Assembly: GCF_001425045.1 (NCBI RefSeq)
Contig: NZ_LMDJ01000032.1
Coordinates: 346,405-410,404 of the forward strand
Source of the DNA: Massilia sp. Root351
GTDB taxonomy: Bacteria > Pseudomonadota > Gammaproteobacteria > Burkholderiales > Burkholderiaceae_D
Length of the DNA stretch: 64,000 nt
Direction of reading: 5' to 3'
Made by a program: the position numbers and the translations under genes. Numbering within the stretch: position 1 is the stretch's first letter; each line of letters begins with the position of its first letter. Positions 60,518 through 64,000 of this stretch are shown one piece after another. The notes beneath the pieces are model-generated. The model was not told where the DNA came from. It did not search any database and saw nothing but the letters and a program-made list of their open reading frames with translations.

Positions 60518-61733
60518 CGCCCTGTTTCACGCCCACGATTACCATCTGCCGGACGCCAAGGGCCATTTCGGCCCGTACGGCGGCGCCTTCGCGGCCGAAA
60601 CCCTGACCTTTGCGCTGGCCGAGCTGAACGCCGCCTACGAGCACTACAGCAAAGATCCCATCTTCCTCGACGAGTTCCGCTACGAGCTGAAGCACTTCGT
60701 CGGCCGTCCATCGCCGATCTACCACGCCAAGCGCTGGTCCGGGCAGGCCGGCGGCGCGCAGATCTACTTCAAGCGCGAAGACTTGAACCACACCGGTGCG
60801 CACAAGATCAACAACGTGATCGGGCAGGCGCTGCTGGCGCGCCGCATGGGCAAGCAGCGCATCATCGCCGAAACCGGCGCCGGCCAGCACGGCGTGGCCA
60901 CGGCCACCATCTGCGCCCGTTTCGGGCTGGAATGCGTGGTCTACATGGGCAGCGAGGATGTCAAGCGCCAGGCCCAGAACGTGTACCGCATGAAGCTGCT
61001 GGGCGCCACCGTGGTGCCGGTGGAGTCCGGCTCCAAGACGCTGAAGGACGCGCTCAACGAAGCCATGCGCGACTGGGTCACCAACATTGAAAACACCTTC
61101 TACATCATCGGCACCGTGGCCGGCCCGCACCCGTACCCGATGCTGGTGCGCGACTTCCAGTCGGTGATCGGCGAAGAGTGCCTGGTGCAGATGCCGGAAA
61201 TGACCGGCCGCCAGCCGGACTACGTGGTGGCCTGCATCGGCGGCGGCTCCAACGCCATGGGCATCTTCTACCCGTATATCGACCAGCAGCAGGTGCAGCT
61301 GGTGGGCGTGGAAGCGGCGGGCGAGGGGCTGGACAGCGGCAAGCACGCGGCCTCGCTGACCAAGGGCTATCCGGGTGTGTTGCACGGCAACCGCACCTAT
61401 CTGCTGCAGGACCAGAACGGCCAGATCATCGAGACCCATTCCGTGTCGGCCGGGCTGGACTATCCGGGCGTGGGGCCGGAGCACGCCTACCTGAAGGACA
61501 GCGGGCGCGCGCAGTACGTGTCGATCACGGACGAGGAAGCGCTGCAGGCCTTCCACGACTGTTGCCACATCGAAGGCATCATCCCGGCGCTGGAATCGTC
61601 GCACGCGCTGGCTTACGCGGCCAAGCTGGCGGCCACGCTGCCGAAGGACAAGATCGTGCTGGCCAACCTGTCGGGCCGTGGTGACAAGGACATGCATACG
61701 GTAGCGGAGCGCATGGGGTTGAAGTTCGGCTAA
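60498..61733 (+). CDS. trpB: Tryptophan synthase beta chain
   Basis: PLP enzyme joining indole and serine to tryptophan. The PLP lysine is in LNHTGAHKINNVIGQALLA; the glycine-rich phosphate loop is in CIGGGSNAMGIFY; GRPSPIYHAKRWS and AETGAGQHGVATAT are family signatures. The 411 residues fit TrpB1. ATG 60498 is inside the end of trpF and has GAGAGAG upstream. The frame is open to 60462, but the earlier residues are not family-like. It channels indole from TrpA, encoded 45 bases downstream. Confidence 0.97.
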   Translation: MKDQVPNALFHAHDYHLPDAKGHFGPYGGAFAAETLTFALAELNAAYEHYSKDPIFLDEFRYELKHFVGRPSPIYHAKRWSGQAGGAQIYFKREDLNHTGAHKINNVIGQALLARRMGKQRIIAETGAGQHGVATATICARFGLECVVYMGSEDVKRQAQNVYRMKLLGATVVPVESGSKTLKDALNEAMRDWVTNIENTFYIIGTVAGPHPYPMLVRDFQSVIGEECLVQMPEMTGRQPDYVVACIGGGSNAMGIFYPYIDQQQVQLVGVEAAGEGLDSGKHAASLTKGYPGVLHGNRTYLLQDQNGQIIETHSVSAGLDYPGVGPEHAYLKDSGRAQYVSITDEEALQAFHDCCHIEGIIPALESSHALAYAAKLAATLPKDKIVLANLSGRGDKDMHTVAERMGLKFG

Positions 61734-61778
61734 TGCCGGCTCGCCTTGTCCACGCTCACTACTTATAAGGAAATAACT

Positions 61779-62576
61779 ATGTCCCGTATTGCATCCACTT
61801 TCGCCGCCCTGAAAGAACAGAAAAAAACCGCCCTGGTCACCTTTATCACCGCAGGCGACCCCGGCCCGGATGAAACCGTGCCGCTGATGCACGCCCTGGT
61901 GGCCGGCGGCGCCGACATCCTGGAGCTCGGCGTGCCGTTCTCCGACCCCATGGCCGAAGGCCCGGTGATCCAGCGCGCCTGCGAACGCGCGCTGGTGTTC
62001 GGCGTCGGCATCCGCGACTGCTTCGACTATGTACGCGAGTTCCGCCTGACCAACCAGACCACGCCGGTGGTGCTGATGGGCTATGCCAACCCGATCGAGC
62101 GCATCGGCCAGCAAAGCTTCATCGCGCAGTCGCTGGAAGCAGGCGCGGACGGCGCCATCGTGGTCGACTATCCGCCCGAGGAATGCGAGGACTTCGCCGC
62201 GCGGATGCGGGCGGCCGGCCTGGACCTGATCTTCCTGCTGGCGCCCACCTCGACCGAGGAGCGCATCGCCCAGGTGGCCAAGGTGGGTGGCGGCTTCAGT
62301 TACTATGTGTCGCTGAAAGGCGTGACCGGCGCCGGCAATATCGACACCGTGGAAGTGGCCGAGCGCCTGCAAGGCATCCGCAAGCATGTGCAGCTGCCGA
62401 TCGGGGTCGGCTTCGGTATCCGCGACGGCGCCACCGCCCGGGCCGTGGCCGAGGTGGCGGACGCCGTCGTGATCGGCAGCCGCGTGATCCAGGAGATCGA
62501 GAACGCGCCGCAAGGCGGCGCGGCGGCTGCCGTTCAAGCTTTCGTTGCGGGCATCCGCACGGCGCTGGACGCCTGA
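61779..62576 (+). CDS. trpA: Tryptophan synthase alpha chain
   Basis: Cleaves indole-3-glycerol phosphate to indole, passed to TrpB. The start SRIASTFAALKEQKKTALVT, then FITAGDPGPDETV, the catalytic glutamate and aspartate in LELGVPFSDPMAEGPVIQ, and the phosphate loop GVGFGIRDG are present. ATG 61779 follows AAGGAAATAACT. A frame starting at 61746 adds residues not seen in the family. The 265 residues fit. It ends 101 bases before accD; that gap has a promoter-like and hairpin structure, so accD may also be expressed separately. Confidence 0.97.
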   Translation: MSRIASTFAALKEQKKTALVTFITAGDPGPDETVPLMHALVAGGADILELGVPFSDPMAEGPVIQRACERALVFGVGIRDCFDYVREFRLTNQTTPVVLMGYANPIERIGQQSFIAQSLEAGADGAIVVDYPPEECEDFAARMRAAGLDLIFLLAPTSTEERIAQVAKVGGGFSYYVSLKGVTGAGNIDTVEVAERLQGIRKHVQLPIGVGFGIRDGATARAVAEVADAVVIGSRVIQEIENAPQGGAAAAVQAFVAGIRTALDA

Positions 62577-62615
62577 AAATATCACGATCGTGCGCAAAGT
62601 TGTCCGGGTGTAAAG

Positions 62616-62655
62616 TTCGACAGTGGCGGCTAAAACGGCTACACTGCCGCCACTG
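62616..62655 (+). promoter_or_regulatory. accD promoter candidate embedded in an inverted repeat
   Basis: TTCGAC (62616-62621), 18-base spacer, TACACT (62640-62645). The spacer and downstream side hold a 10-bp perfect inverted repeat: CAGTGGCGGC (62621-62630) and GCCGCCACTG (62646-62655). The repeat could be an operator or, if trpA read-through occurs, a leader hairpin. Confidence 0.5.
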
Positions 62656-62677
62656 AATTGTGCATTAGGAGAAATAT

Positions 62678-63550
62678 ATGAGCTGGTTGGAAAAATTGCT
62701 GCCACCGCGCATCCAGCGTTCCGAAGCTGCCGCACGCAAGACCATGCCCGAAGGCCTGTGGGTGAAATGCCCGTCGTGCGAAGCCGTTCTGTACCGTACC
62801 GACCTGGAATCGAACCTGCACGTGTGCCCCAAGTGCGACCACCACATGCGCATCCGCGCCCGCGAGCGCCTGGACGGCCTGCTGGACGCGGGCGGCCGCT
62901 ATGAAATCGGCCAGGAAACGCTGCCGGTCGACACGCTCAAGTTCAAGGACAGCAAAAAGTACCCTGACCGCCTGAAGCAGGCCATGGAAGCGACCGGCGA
63001 GACCGATGCGCTGATCGTCATGGGCGGCGCCATCATGAGCCTGCCGGTCGTGGTGGCGTGCTTCGAGTTCGAATTCATGGGCGGCTCCATGGGTTCCGTG
63101 GTCGGCGAGCGCTTTGCGCGCGGCGCCCAGGTGGCCCTGGAACAGAAAGTGCCGTTCATTTGCATCACCGCCACCGGCGGAGCGCGCATGCAGGAAGGCC
63201 TGCTGTCGCTGATGCAGATGGCGAAAACAACTTCCATGCTGACCAAGCTGTCCGAGAAGAAGCTGCCGTTCATCTCGGTGCTGACCGATCCGACCATGGG
63301 CGGCGTGTCCGCCTCCTTCGCCTTCATGGGCGACGTGGTGATCGCCGAGCCGAAAGCGCTGATCGGCTTTGCCGGCCCGCGCGTGATCGAGAACACCGTG
63401 CGCGAGAAGCTGCCAGAAGGCTTCCAGCGCGCCGAGTTCCTGGTGCAGAAGGGCGCCGTCGACATGATCGTCGACCGCCGCAAGATGCGCGAAGAAATCG
63501 CCCGCCTGCTGGCGCTGCTGCAAAGCCAGGCTGTCGAAGTACTGGCCTAA
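62678..63550 (+). CDS. accD: Acetyl-CoA carboxylase carboxyltransferase subunit beta
   Basis: Forms the carboxyltransferase with AccA that makes malonyl-CoA for fatty acid synthesis. A four-cysteine zinc ribbon is near the N-terminus (KCPSCEAVLYRTDLESN-type CxxC, then VCPKCDHHMRIRARERL). The crotonase-fold core includes CITATGGARMQEGLLSLMQM, TDPTMGGVSASFAFMGDV and GFAGPRVIENTVREKLPEGF. The 290 residues match the family. It is followed by folC 60 bases later, the classic accD-folC order. TTAGGAGAAAT supports the start. Confidence 0.97.
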   Translation: MSWLEKLLPPRIQRSEAAARKTMPEGLWVKCPSCEAVLYRTDLESNLHVCPKCDHHMRIRARERLDGLLDAGGRYEIGQETLPVDTLKFKDSKKYPDRLKQAMEATGETDALIVMGGAIMSLPVVVACFEFEFMGGSMGSVVGERFARGAQVALEQKVPFICITATGGARMQEGLLSLMQMAKTTSMLTKLSEKKLPFISVLTDPTMGGVSASFAFMGDVVIAEPKALIGFAGPRVIENTVREKLPEGFQRAEFLVQKGAVDMIVDRRKMREEIARLLALLQSQAVEVLA

Positions 63551-63610
63551 GAAACACCCGGGGCAGGGTCCAGCGGACCCGCCCCACCTCCCGCCTGGAA
63601 TGCCTCCCCG

Positions 63611-64000
63611 ATGTCTACTCTCCCGACTACTCTGCCCGAATGGCTCGCGCTGATCGAATCGCGCCACGCCGTCACTGAAATCAACATGGGCCTGGACCGC
63701 GTGCGCGCCGTCAAGGAACGCATGGCGCTGGCCTTCAGCTGCCCGGTCATCATGGTGGCCGGCACCAACGGCAAGGGTTCCACTTGCGCCATGCTGGAAT
63801 CGATCCTGCTGCGCGCCGGCTACAAAGTGGGCTTGTACATCAAGCCGCACTTCCTGGACTTCAACGAGCGCGCGCGCGTCAATGGCGACCTGGCCAGCGA
63901 TGCGGCTCTGGTGGCCAGCTTCAACGTGGTGGAGGCCGCGCGCGGCGACACCATGCTGACCTATTTCGAGTTCACCACGCTGGCCATCATGCACCTGCTG
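63611..64000 (+). CDS. folC: Folylpolyglutamate/dihydrofolate synthase, 3'-truncated by window edge
   Basis: Adds glutamate to folates, and makes dihydrofolate from dihydropteroate. The first 130 residues are visible. The P-loop is VAGTNGKGSTCAMLESILL. The following block reads LYIKPHFLDFNERARVNG, where most FolC proteins have a Ser-Pro-His in place of Lys-Pro-His at the folate-binding loop. The frame is open to the window end. It follows accD closely, as in E. coli and most proteobacteria. Confidence 0.93.
   Translation, partial: MSTLPTTLPEWLALIESRHAVTEINMGLDRVRAVKERMALAFSCPVIMVAGTNGKGSTCAMLESILLRAGYKVGLYIKPHFLDFNERARVNGDLASDAALVASFNVVEAARGDTMLTYFEFTTLAIMHLL

Overview
The window reads as a chromosomal segment of a GC-rich betaproteobacterium, most likely an Oxalobacteraceae member (Massilia, Duganella or Janthinobacterium relatives). 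This rests on gene content and order (leuCDB-asd-fimV-truA-trpFBA-accD-folC, trpS next to an M50 peptidase, dapA-bamC), on a RoxA/HemP/DUF2325 gene repertoire, and on a GGGGTCTGACCCC palindrome that I associate with this family. No rRNA, tRNA, CRISPR array, integrase or transposase was seen.

Layout. 1-6.0 kb: protein quality control and housekeeping on the plus strand (htpX end, YciO-like protein, M50 peptidase, trpS, a methyltransferase, dapA, bamC). 6.1-14.8 kb: mostly minus strand (Ala-rich lipoprotein, roxA with a small partner, mutS with a coupled secreted protein, hydrolase and sugar isomerase), with slyD on the plus strand. The isomerase promoter overlaps a perfect 28-bp palindrome shared with a divergent TetR regulator. 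14.9-18.4 kb: an eroded patch with an orphan periplasmic binding protein and fdhD flanked by two broken DUF29-type genes, plus an alpha/beta hydrolase pseudogene. 18.4-24.0 kb: HDOD protein, free-methionine-sulfoxide reductase, and a coupled pair of signalling kinases. 24.1-31.7 kb: recQ followed by the tightly overlapped ligase-associated DNA-repair operon (Exo, ATP-dependent ligase, Lhr-like helicase, PdeM).

31.8-45.5 kb: envelope, stress and iron. A KGG-type stress protein precedes a perfect Fur box driving PepSY protein, DUF2271, DUF4198, ApbE and a membrane-anchored flavoreductase. DUF2271 carries a DGVSGAT motif like those flavinylated by ApbE, so the locus looks like an iron-repressed transmembrane electron-transfer system. 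Two tandem TonB-dependent receptors follow, each with its own terminator and a hairpin 35-36 nt before the start codon. A Fur-box-preceded hemP, a small unknown gene and a DUF2325 gene close the block.

45.6-51.0 kb: an oxygen/energy-response island (FNR-type regulator without cluster cysteines, NarL-type response regulator, universal stress protein behind a perfect FNR-type box) and a cheZ-cheA operon. 51.1-64 kb: leuC, an entericidin-type lipoprotein too small for routine ORF calling, leuD, leuB, asd, fimV, truA, trpF-trpB-trpA, accD and the start of folC.

Most start codons were refined using Shine-Dalgarno sequences and gene overlaps. All functional statements are from sequence reading and family knowledge without database searches.
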